Shown here: in pieces, positions 47,806 to 56,121 of the stretch
How the letters are laid out: each line of letters begins with the position of its first letter
How positions within the stretch are numbered: the first letter of the stretch is position 1
Origin: Agromyces sp. 3263
Lineage (GTDB): Bacteria; Actinomycetota; Actinomycetes; Actinomycetales; Microbacteriaceae
Direction: 5' to 3'
Assembly (NCBI RefSeq): GCF_031456545.1
Contig: NZ_JAVDUV010000002.1
Location: 496,001-560,000 of the forward strand
Length of the DNA stretch: 64,000 bases
Translations under genes and position numbers: made by a program
The notes under the pieces: model-generated
Database searches by the model: none
Seen by the model: the letters and a program-made list of their open reading frames with translations, nothing else
What the model was told of the DNA's origin: nothing

Positions 47806-48260
47806 GCGTTCACTCCTGACTTGTGCTCCCGGAATCCCGTGGAGCCGAATCCCCCCTCGCCGCGCAGGCTCCCGGGGAGCCGCTCGACTTCGACGAACCT
47901 TGCGCGGCTCACCGGCATCACGACGAGCTGGGCGATCCGGTCGCCCGCCTCGATCGCATAGGGCTCGCTCGTGTCGGTGTTCAACAGTGCGACCTTGATC
48001 TCGCCGCGGTAGCCGGCGTCGACGGTGCCGGGCGCGTTCACGATCGTGATGCCGTGCTTGAACGCGAGGCCCGAGCGCGGCACGACGAAGGCCACGTAGC
48101 CGTCGGGCAGCGCGATCGCGACCCCGGTGCCCACCGTGGCGCGCTCGCCTGGGGCGAGCACGACGGACTCGGCGGCATGGAGGTCGGCACCGGCATCGCC
48201 CGGATGGGCGTACGACGGAACGCGGTCGGCCGTGATCAGCACATCGACGGAATCGGTCAC
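47802..48260 (-). CDS. dut: dUTP diphosphatase
   Basis: The trimeric dUTPase hydrolyses dUTP to dUMP, keeping uracil out of DNA. The 152-aa product has all five motifs: HPGDAGADL, PRSGLAFKHGI, GTVDAGYRGEIKV, GDRIAQLVV and RGEGGFGSTG. The start is GTG at 48260. It heads the dut-DUF3710-DUF3159 unit and is divergent from the DUF3093 gene 38 nt away. A TACCCT just upstream might be a leaderless -10, but this is weak. Confidence 0.97.
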   Translation of the reverse strand: MTDSVDVLITADRVPSYAHPGDAGADLHAAESVVLAPGERATVGTGVAIALPDGYVAFVVPRSGLAFKHGITIVNAPGTVDAGYRGEIKVALLNTDTSEPYAIEAGDRIAQLVVMPVSRARFVEVERLPGSLRGEGGFGSTGFREHKSGVNA

Positions 48261-48298
48261 TGTTCGAGGGTAGTGCAGAAGTCTGATCTGATAGATCC

Positions 48299-48763
48299 AT
48301 GCCCGACTACCGCGAGAGACTGTGGCCGACCCCCTGGATCTACATCGCGACCCTGCTGCTCATCCCGGCGAGCATCCTGGTGCTCGCGCCGGTGTCGATG
48401 CCGGCCGGTATCGCGACCGGCCTCATCCTCTACCTCGCGACGGCGGGGTCGCTGAGCCTGACGGCGCCGGTGATCGAGGTCCGCGACGGGATGCTGCACG
48501 CCGGACGCGCGGCGATCTCGCTCGACCAGACCGGCGAGGCGGTGGCCGCATCGGGCCCCGACGCCCGGCGGGAGCGGGGCACCGGACTCGACGCCCGGGC
48601 CCACCTCGTCATCCGCGGCTGGGTGGACCCCGTGGTGCGGGTGCCGATCACGGATCCCGCCGACCCCGCGCCCTACTGGCTCGTGTCGAGCCGTCGACCC
48701 AAAGAACTGGCCGCCGTGATCAACGGATCACGACGGCCTGAGCCTGCGGAGGGCGACCTCTAG
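48299..48763 (+). CDS. DUF3093 membrane protein
   Basis: This 154-aa protein has two N-terminal membrane helices (about 13-31 and 35-53) followed by a cytoplasmic beta-rich domain (VIEVRDGMLHAGRAAI, then YWLVSSRRPKELAAVI). This is the DUF3093 architecture. It is always found near dut in actinobacteria; the function is unknown. The ATG is only 38 nt from the divergent dut start. Its end overlaps the DUF4193 gene by 4 nt on the opposite strand. Confidence 0.88.
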   Translation: MPDYRERLWPTPWIYIATLLLIPASILVLAPVSMPAGIATGLILYLATAGSLSLTAPVIEVRDGMLHAGRAAISLDQTGEAVAASGPDARRERGTGLDARAHLVIRGWVDPVVRVPITDPADPAPYWLVSSRRPKELAAVINGSRRPEPAEGDL

Positions 48764-49053
48764 GAGGCGCACTCCAGACAGATCGGTCCGAGCTTCGTCT
48801 CGTGGTCGATCTGCGAGCGGTGCTTCACGAGGAAGCAGTTCACACACGTGAACTCGTCGGCCTGCGGTGGGAGCACCACGACGTCGAGCTCGACGTCGGA
48901 GAGGTCGGCACCGGGCAGGTCGAAACCACCGGGGTTGTCGGCGTCATCGACATCCACCACTCCCGACATCTTGTCGGGGACGCGCTCCTTGAGGGCCTCG
49001 ATCGACTCTGAGTCGTCTTCGGTCTTCCGCGGTGCGTCGTAATCCGTTGCCAT
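48760..49053 (-). CDS. DUF4193 zinc-ribbon-like protein
   Basis: This 97-aa acidic protein begins MATDYDAPRKTEDDSES, the DUF4193 signature. The C-terminus holds two Cys pairs (TCVNCFLV and CLECAS), suggesting a zinc ribbon. Actinobacterial homologues stand next to sepH and dut. RbpA and other small zinc proteins in this phylum bind RNA polymerase, but there is no direct evidence for that here. The ATG at 49053 was chosen by family match; further upstream ATGs exist in frame. Confidence 0.9.
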   Translation of the reverse strand: MATDYDAPRKTEDDSESIEALKERVPDKMSGVVDVDDADNPGGFDLPGADLSDVELDVVVLPPQADEFTCVNCFLVKHRSQIDHETKLGPICLECAS

Positions 49054-49270
49054 TCCCGTCCATTTCCTCATCGCCGAAGATTCGGCGGCCATAGTCTGCA
49101 TCAAATCGGTTGCGTAAGCAAACCACTTCAGCGGGCTTGCGACCGATGTGCCAGGTCGATCGTCGACCCGGCTACGTGCTCAACTTCCGGCGCGCCCGGG
49201 CTATTCCCGACTCGGGCCGTTCCGGCATGGCATCCTTGGGCGGAGACGAAGGCACGAAAGGCTTGTCGCG

Positions 49271-50395
49271 ATGCAGGAACTGAAGGTAATCGGAGTCGAG
49301 AACGGCGCACTGCTGGCCGCGTCCGACGATGGCGCACGCTTCCGGATCGAGATCGACGAGGTGCTGCAGTCGCGCATCCGCCAGGCGCAACCCGAGACCC
49401 ACACCGGTCCGAAGCCGTCCCCGCGGGAGGTGCAGGCGCTCATCCGCTCGGGCCTCTCGGCCGAGGACGTGGCGCAGGTCACCGGTGCGTCCGTCGACTA
49501 CATCCGTCGGTTCGAGGGCCCGGTGCTCGCGGAGCGCGAGCACGTGGTCACGTCGGCCCTCGCCGTGCCCGTCCACGTCGCCGCAGAGGCGGACCCGGCC
49601 GACGAGCCCGCGACGTTCGGCAGCGTCATCCGTGATCGACTGGCGAAGCTCGGCGCACACGGTGAGCGCTGGGCGAGCTGGAAGGACGAGGAGCGCGGCT
49701 GGATCGTCAAGCTCGAGTTCACGGCCGACACCATCGACCACGACGCCCGGTGGGGCTTCGAGCCGCGCAAGCAGTCCCTGCACCCCATGAACTCCGAGGC
49801 CACCACGCTCTCGCAGCAGGGCGAGCTCAAGGGCGGCCTCATCCCCCGGTTGCGTGCCGTGGCACCCGAATCCGACGAGTCGCGATTCGACAGCGGCGCC
49901 TTCACCTTCGACGAGTCCGAGCAGGGCGAATACGACACCGCCCCCCACCTCGAGCCGCTCCCCTACTCGCGCGCCACGCCGGCGACGTCGAGCCCCGCAG
50001 CCTCGCGCGCGGCCATCAAGCGCGCTGACGAGCCGACCCCCTCGATGGGCGAGACCGCCGACCTGCTCGAGGCCCTCCGCCGTCGTCGCGGCGAGCGGGA
50101 GGCGGCCGTCGCCGAGACCGAGCCGGCGCAGCCCGCGCTGCCGCTCGCTCCGGCGCCCGTCGCCGCAGCAGAGCCCTCGGCCTCCGCCGAGAAGGGGAAG
50201 CCGTCCGAGGAGAAGCCCGGCAGCGGCGCACGCGCGCTGTGGGGCGGCAAGGCGTCCTCCGGGTCGGGCACCGCCAACCCGGCCCCCACGTCGGCACCGA
50301 GCGGCTCCCCGGGGCGCGCCAAGAAGGGTCGCGCGTCCATGCCCAGTTGGGACGAGATCGTCTTCGGCGCTCGCACCGACGACGACCTCGCCTGA
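49271..50395 (+). CDS. sepH: Septation protein SepH (DUF3071)
   Basis: SepH stimulates FtsZ assembly and septation in Streptomyces and mycobacteria. The 374-aa product starts MQELKVIGVENGALLAASDD. Its N-terminal DUF3071 includes an HTH (VQALIRSGLSAEDVAQVTGA, then SVDYIRRFEGPV at about 57-90) and ends near residue 170. A long disordered Pro/Ala/Glu linker leads to the conserved C-terminus SMPSWDEIVFGART. The ATG is preceded by AAAGG about 9 nt away. It is divergent from the DUF4193 gene. Confidence 0.93.
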   Translation: MQELKVIGVENGALLAASDDGARFRIEIDEVLQSRIRQAQPETHTGPKPSPREVQALIRSGLSAEDVAQVTGASVDYIRRFEGPVLAEREHVVTSALAVPVHVAAEADPADEPATFGSVIRDRLAKLGAHGERWASWKDEERGWIVKLEFTADTIDHDARWGFEPRKQSLHPMNSEATTLSQQGELKGGLIPRLRAVAPESDESRFDSGAFTFDESEQGEYDTAPHLEPLPYSRATPATSSPAASRAAIKRADEPTPSMGETADLLEALRRRRGEREAAVAETEPAQPALPLAPAPVAAAEPSASAEKGKPSEEKPGSGARALWGGKASSGSGTANPAPTSAPSGSPGRAKKGRASMPSWDEIVFGARTDDDLA

Positions 50396-50514
50396 CCCGG
50401 CGCCCGCATTCATCAGTCACCACCCTTCGCCTGCGACGCTCGTCGCCTCGTCGCGCGGTCGTCGGGCCGAGGATGTCGCGGCCGACGTTTCGGGCGCACT
50501 CGCGTACTGCTAGC

Positions 50515-50534
50515 ATTCGAACACACGTTCGAAT
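50515..50534. promoter_or_regulatory. Perfect LexA (SOS) box
   Basis: ATTCGAAC-ACAC-GTTCGAAT has perfect 8-bp arms and contains the actinobacterial/Bacillus-type SOS core TCGAAC-N4-GTTCGA. It overlaps a TAGCAT -10 candidate with a TGC extension (50508-50516) and lies 15 nt upstream of the 50549 start, ideally placed for repression. Confidence 0.85.
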
Positions 50535-50548
50535 CAGCGGAGGCGTGC

Positions 50549-50833
50549 ATGACCCGAGTGCAGGAGTTCGTCGAAGTGTGGACGAACGGGGCGGGAGAGC
50601 CCCAACGGCTCGTCTGGCGCTCGCGCCGCTTCCGCGTCACCGACATGCCGACGGCGCTGGTGGGCCCGTGCGACTGGTGGGGCCCGTTCTCAGGGCACGA
50701 CGTCAGTCCGGGTCGCGTCCCGCTCTCCATCTCGGGCTGGAGGTTCCAGGCGAGCAGCGACGATGGCGAGACCCACGTCTTCGACGTCGAGCACGACGGA
50801 GCGCATTGGCACCTCGTGCGGGTGTACGACTGA
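50549..50833 (+). CDS. DUF6504-like small protein under SOS control
   Basis: This 94-aa soluble protein is rich in Trp/Arg: FVEVWTNGAGEPQRLVWRSR at the N-terminus, then WWGPF, ISGWRFQASSD and HDGAHWHLVRVYD at the end. The layout resembles the DUF6504 family, which I recall as linked to imuB/dnaE2-type mutasome genes in actinobacteria; the match is from memory. AGCGGAGG lies about 6 nt before the ATG. A perfect LexA box covers the promoter, so induction by DNA damage is strongly suggested. It converges with clpX. No polymerase gene is adjacent. Confidence 0.75.
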   Translation: MTRVQEFVEVWTNGAGEPQRLVWRSRRFRVTDMPTALVGPCDWWGPFSGHDVSPGRVPLSISGWRFQASSDDGETHVFDVEHDGAHWHLVRVYD

Positions 50834-50877
50834 TCCGCCTCGGGAGACCGGGCCCCCGGCGATGAGGTTCGCCTCGA

Positions 50878-52155
<1,278 letters not shown>

Positions 52156-52314
52156 CGAACCCTCCCTGTCGACGAGTCTGTTCCGAGCCTAGCCCGAGAT
52201 CGGGGCACCGCGGCATGGCGCGCCCGGATTGGGGATGGACGGTGGTTCGCGGTGCGCGAACCCTGCGTCGTTCTCCCGACGGCGGCGAGCCCGCGGCATC
52301 CGATCGCAGGGAAA

Positions 52315-52355
52315 CGCGGCGGACGGCCGGCTCCGAGAGCCGGCCATCCGCCGCG
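52315..52355 (-). terminator. Terminator after clpP2
   Basis: Arms of 19 nt with one mismatch and a 3-nt loop begin 16 nt after the clpP2 stop; the minus-strand tail is TTTCCC. Confidence 0.75.
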
Positions 52356-52370
52356 TACTGGATCGAATGA

Positions 52371-53039
52371 CTACCGGGTGATCGCCGGCAGCGCCTTTCG
52401 CGAGGTGAGCACCTGGTCGATGAGCCCGTACTCGAGCGACTCCTCGGCCGAGAGGATCTTGTCGCGGTCGATGTCGGTGTTGACCTGCTCCTTGCTCCGG
52501 TTCGAGTGGCGCGCCAGCGTCTCCTCGAGCCACTCGCGCATACGCATGATCTCCGCGGCCTGGATCTCGATGTCGGAGGCCTGGCCGTGGCCCGCCTCGC
52601 CCATCGCCGGCTGGTGGATCAGGACCCGCGCGTTCGGCAGTGCGAGTCGCTTGCCGGGGGTGCCCGCAGCAGCGATGACCGCCGCCGCTGACGCGGCCTG
52701 GCCGAGCACGACCGTCTGGATCTGCGGACGGATGTACTGCATGGTGTCGTAGATCGCGGTCATGGCCGTGAAGGAGCCACCGGGCGAGTTGATGTAGAGG
52801 ATGATGTCGCGGTCGGGGTCCATGGACTCCAGCACGAGGAGCTGGGCCATGATGTCGTCGGCCGACGCGTCGTCGACCTGCACGCCGAGGAAGATGATGC
52901 GATCCTCGAAGAGCTTCGCATACGGGTCCTGGCGCTTGTAGCCATAGGCGGTGCGCTCCTCGAAGCTCGGCAGGATGTAGCGCGAGCCCGGCATCTGCAG
53001 GCCGTTGTTCGCGACTCCGCCGAAGGTGGGGGTGTTCAT
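52371..53039 (-). CDS. clpP2: Clp protease proteolytic subunit ClpP2
   Basis: Actinobacteria use a mixed ClpP1P2 tetradecamer. This 222-aa subunit has the catalytic Ser117 in GQAASAA and His142 in VLIHQP. An extended N-terminus (about 40 residues, with YILPSFEERTAYGYK) is typical of ClpP2. It lies 25 nt downstream of clpP1 in the same orientation. The Asp of the triad is expected in DIDRDKIL. Confidence 0.96.
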   Translation of the reverse strand: MNTPTFGGVANNGLQMPGSRYILPSFEERTAYGYKRQDPYAKLFEDRIIFLGVQVDDASADDIMAQLLVLESMDPDRDIILYINSPGGSFTAMTAIYDTMQYIRPQIQTVVLGQAASAAAVIAAAGTPGKRLALPNARVLIHQPAMGEAGHGQASDIEIQAAEIMRMREWLEETLARHSNRSKEQVNTDIDRDKILSAEESLEYGLIDQVLTSRKALPAITR

Positions 53040-53064
53040 TCGCTCGTTCTCTCTTCTCTCGGTG

Positions 53065-53652
53065 CTACGCCTGCTCGGTGCCGCCGCCGCCGGACACGTC
53101 GAGCGCCGACTCCCGGATGTGGTCGACGAAGCCGTACTCGAGGGCCTCCTGCGCGTTGAACCAGCGGTCGCGGTCGCCGTCGGCGTTGATCTGCTCGACG
53201 GACTTGCCGGTCTGCGCCGCGGTGATCTCGGCGAGTCGGCGCTTCATGTCGAGGATGAGCTGCGCCTGCGTCTGGATGTCGCTCGCGGTGCCGCCGAAGC
53301 CGCCGTGCGGCTGGTGCAGCAGCACGCGCGCGTTCGGCGTGATGTACCGCTTGCCCTTCGTGCCGGCCGTGAGGAGCAACTGCCCCATCGACGCCGCCAT
53401 GCCGATGCCGACCGTGACGATGTCGTTCGGCACGAACTGCATCGTGTCGTAGATCGCCATGCCGGCGGTGATCGAGCCGCCCGGCGAGTTGACGTAGAGG
53501 AAGATGTCCCGCTTCGGGTCCTCGGCGGCGAGGAGCAGCAGCTTCGCCGCGATCTCGTTGGCGTTGTCGTCGCGCACCTCGGAACCCAGCCAGATGATGC
53601 GGTCCTTCAGCAGTCGATCGAAAACACTGGGTCCCAGTGTCGGTTCGGCCAT
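53065..53652 (-). CDS. clpP1: Clp protease proteolytic subunit ClpP1
   Basis: This 195-aa subunit of the ClpP1P2 protease has Ser88 in GMAASMG, His113 in VLLHQPHGG and Asp in [10 protein letters not shown]. It starts [20 protein letters not shown]. It leads the clpP1-clpP2 operon. The promoter region has a TAGATT -10 inside an inverted repeat. ClgR usually controls this operon in actinobacteria, but I could not find a clear ClgR box. Confidence 0.96.
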   Translation of the reverse strand: MAEPTLGPSVFDRLLKDRIIWLGSEVRDDNANEIAAKLLLLAAEDPKRDIFLYVNSPGGSITAGMAIYDTMQFVPNDIVTVGIGMAASMGQLLLTAGTKGKRYITPNARVLLHQPHGGFGGTASDIQTQAQLILDMKRRLAEITAAQTGKSVEQINADGDRDRWFNAQEALEYGFVDHIRESALDVSGGGGTEQA

Positions 53653-53676
53653 GTGTCGCTCCGTTTCCGTTGTCGC

Positions 53677-53702
53677 GTTGCATCGAATCTATCCGGTGCA
53701 AC
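53677..53702. promoter_or_regulatory. Inverted repeat around the candidate clpP1 -10
   Basis: GTTGCA-N14-TGCAAC encloses TAGATT (minus strand, 53686-53691), a plausible -10 about 35 nt upstream of the ATG. A protein bound here would cover the promoter; no regulator is identified. Confidence 0.35.
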
Positions 53703-53725
53703 ACACGGGAACGGGGCTGTTCGCC

Positions 53726-54208
53726 CTAGGCGGATGCCGCGAGCTCTGCCGCGTATGCCGACAGCGACACGCGATATCGCGCGAGGTGCGGCGCGAGCGC
53801 CGTGAGCGCCTCGGATGCCGCGCGGCGGGCGTCACCGGCATCGACCAGCGCGAGCGCGCGGAAGGCGACGACGGCGTCGCCGAGCTCGCCCGCGACAGGC
53901 TCGATCAGGTCGAGCAGCTCGATCGCCTCGTGGGGGCGACCGAGGTTGCGGATCGTCGAGGCGAGCTGGATGCACGCCTGCACGCGATCCGACCCGGCGA
54001 GCCCGAGTGCGAGCGCCTCTCGATAGAGCGCCTCCGCCTCGGTCTCGCGGCCGGCCGCGTCGCGGGCACCGGCCCGTTCGAAGCACGCGACCGGGTCGCC
54101 GGCCGGACGTTCGGCGGCGAGCTCGTCGATGCGGCGGATGACCTCGTCGTCGCCGATCACGTCGGCGGCCGCCCACACGGCAGCGACGCGGTCCTGCCAG
54201 TCGGTCAT
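53726..54208 (-). CDS. TPR-like (tetratricopeptide) protein
   Basis: This 160-aa helical protein has a TPR-type organisation: ETEAEALYREALALGLAGSD, then LGRPHEAIELLDLIEPVAGE and AVVAFRALALVDAGDARRAA. No catalytic motif or membrane segment is seen. The ATG follows GGAGGACCC. It sits between tig and clpP1 on the same strand, separated from tig by a terminator. The family is often annotated as a TPR_5-type protein; the partner is unknown. Confidence 0.82.
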   Translation of the reverse strand: MTDWQDRVAAVWAAADVIGDDEVIRRIDELAAERPAGDPVACFERAGARDAAGRETEAEALYREALALGLAGSDRVQACIQLASTIRNLGRPHEAIELLDLIEPVAGELGDAVVAFRALALVDAGDARRAASEALTALAPHLARYRVSLSAYAAELAASA

Positions 54209-54226
54209 GGGTCCTCCAGGGAAACG

Positions 54227-54260
54227 ATGCGGGGCCGGACGAATCCGTCCGGCCCCGCAT
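54227..54260 (-). terminator. Terminator after tig
   Basis: Perfect 15-bp arms with a 4-nt loop (ATGCGGGGCCGGACG / CGTCCGGCCCCGCAT) begin 16 nt after the tig stop, followed on the minus strand by GTTTCCC. Confidence 0.85.
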
Positions 54261-54275
54261 GCGATGCTCCGTCGC

Positions 54276-55757
54276 CTACTCGGCGTCGGCCTTCTTGGCG
54301 GCGCGCTTGCGGGCCGGCTTCTTGGGCTCCTCGGCGTCGGCGTCGGCCTCAGCGGCGGGAGCCTCGTCGGCGTCGGCCTTCTTGGCGGCGCGCTTGCGGG
54401 CGGGCTTCTTCTCCTCGGCGGGCGCCTCGTCGGCGGCCTCGGCGTCGGCAGCGGCGTCCGCGCCCTCGTCGTCGGCGTCGGCCACGGCCGTGAACTCCGA
54501 GAGGTCGACCGCGTTGCCCGCGGCATCCGTGACCTTCGCCTTGCCGAGCGCGATCGCGAGCGCCTTGTTGCGCGCGACCTCGCCGACCATGGCGGGGATC
54601 TGGCCGTTCTGGCTCAGGACCTGGACGAACTCGTTGGGGTCCATGCCGTACTGGGCGGCGCCCTGCACGAGGTACTGGGTGAGCTCGTCCTGGCTGACCT
54701 GGACCTTCTCGGCCTCGGCGATCGCGTCGAGCACGATCTGCGTCTTGAAGGCCTTCGTGCTCGACTCGGTGACCTCGGCGCGGTGCTCGTCGTCCTCGAG
54801 GCGACCCTCGGACTCGAGGTGACGGTGCACCTCGTCCTCGATGACGCCGTCGGCGACGGGCACGTCGGCGAGCTCGAGGAGCTTCTCGACGAGGAGGTCA
54901 CGGGCCTGGGTGCCCTGGCCGAACGACTTGTTGCGCGCGACCTGCTCCTTGAGGCTGGCGGTGAGCTCGTCGAGCGTGTCGAACTCGCTCGCGATCTGCG
55001 CGAAGTCGTCGTCGGCCTCGGGGAGCTCCCGCTCCTTGACCGCGGTGACGGTGACGGTGATCTCAGCCGTCTCGCCCTCGTGCTCGCCGCCGAGGAGCTT
55101 CGACTCGAACGTGGTGGTCTCGTCGGCCGTGAGCGAGTCGAGCGCCTCGTCGATGCCCTCGAGCAGCTCGCCGGAGCCGAGCTCATAGGAGATGCCGCTC
55201 GCCGTGTCGACCTCGGCGTCACCGATCGTGGCGACCAGGTCGAGCGTGACGAAGTCGCCGGACTTCGCGGGACGGTCGACGGTGATGAGCGTGCCGAACC
55301 GGCTGCGGAGCCGGTCGAGCTCCTCGGTGACCTCGTCGTCGCCGATCTCGACCGAGTCGACGGTGAGCTCGAGGCCGTCGTAGGCCGGGAGCTCGATCTC
55401 GGGACGCACGTCGACCTCGATCGCGAGCAGCAGGTCGCCCGAGAAGTCCTTCTCGCTGGGCCACTCCACGATGTCGGCCTCGGGACGGCCGAGCGGGCGG
55501 AGCTCGTGCTCGGTGACCGCGGCGCGGTAGAAGGTGTCGAGGCCCTCGTTGACGGCGTGCTCGAGCACGGCGGCCTTGCCGACCCGCTGGTCGATGATGG
55601 GCGGCGGCACCTTGCCCTTGCGGAAGCCCGGCACGTTGATCTGCTCGGCGATGTGCTCGTAGGCGTGGGCGATGCTGGGCTTCAGCTCCTCGGGCGTCAC
55701 CGAGATGGTGAGCTTGGCGCGCGTGGGGCTCAGCTTCTCAACCGAAGTGGTCGGCAT
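54276..55757 (-). CDS. tig: Trigger factor
   Basis: This ribosome-associated chaperone and prolyl isomerase is 493 aa. The ribosome-binding motif region is [12 protein letters not shown] (about 41-52), followed by a PPIase domain ([14 protein letters not shown]) and the helical arm domains. The last 65 residues or so are unusual: acidic Ala/Asp/Glu stretches alternate with two near-identical basic [14 protein letters not shown] units. Such histone-like tails occur in some actinobacterial trigger factors. It is placed upstream of clpP1P2, the common order, with a TPR gene between. Confidence 0.96.
   Translation of the reverse strand: MPTTSVEKLSPTRAKLTISVTPEELKPSIAHAYEHIAEQINVPGFRKGKVPPPIIDQRVGKAAVLEHAVNEGLDTFYRAAVTEHELRPLGRPEADIVEWPSEKDFSGDLLLAIEVDVRPEIELPAYDGLELTVDSVEIGDDEVTEELDRLRSRFGTLITVDRPAKSGDFVTLDLVATIGDAEVDTASGISYELGSGELLEGIDEALDSLTADETTTFESKLLGGEHEGETAEITVTVTAVKERELPEADDDFAQIASEFDTLDELTASLKEQVARNKSFGQGTQARDLLVEKLLELADVPVADGVIEDEVHRHLESEGRLEDDEHRAEVTESSTKAFKTQIVLDAIAEAEKVQVSQDELTQYLVQGAAQYGMDPNEFVQVLSQNGQIPAMVGEVARNKALAIALGKAKVTDAAGNAVDLSEFTAVADADDEGADAAADAEAADEAPAEEKKPARKRAAKKADADEAPAAEADADAEEPKKPARKRAAKKADAE
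54281..54410. repeat. Two 43-bp direct repeats in the tig 3' end
   Basis: Copies at 54281-54323 and 54368-54410 differ at one base. They encode the duplicated [14 protein letters not shown] tail of trigger factor, so recombination could vary the number of basic units. Confidence 0.9.
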
Positions 55758-55809
55758 GTGGAAGATCTCCTGTTGTGTGGAAGTTCGTGTCGAGCCGCTG
55801 GGCGACTCG

Positions 55810-55883
55810 TCGGGGCGACAGGATTCGAACCTGCGACCTCCCGCTCCCAAAGCGGGCGCTCTACCAAGCTGAGCTACGCCCCG
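55810..55883 (-). tRNA. tRNA-Pro (anticodon TGG)
   Basis: The acceptor CGGGGCG pairs with CGCCCCG. The anticodon loop TTTGGGA sits on a CCCGC/GCGGG stem, and the T arm AGGTTCGAATCCT is intact. CCA is not encoded. It lies 52 nt upstream of tig on the same strand. Confidence 0.95.
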
Positions 55884-56121
55884 AGTCGCTGACTCAACTC
55901 GTCGATTCACCCGCATGGGCATGCCGAAGCATGCGCAAGCACGGATGGACCCGGGAAAGTCTACTGCACCGGGCGGGGCAGACGTGGTGCCGTCCCCGCT
56001 CCCCGGCCCATCAGCCGAGCCCATCACCTGGGCCGGACCGCCGATCCGGCACGGGATGACCCTCGAACGGGCCTGTGGAATCTCCACCGCTGCCGCCGGC
56101 CCTCGTGCAAGAGTGTGGGCC

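Noticed and set aside
48261..48298. Strong divergent promoter between dut and the DUF3093 gene
   Set aside because: Possible -10-like TACCCT and GATAGA are present, but neither has a usable -35, so not listed as features.
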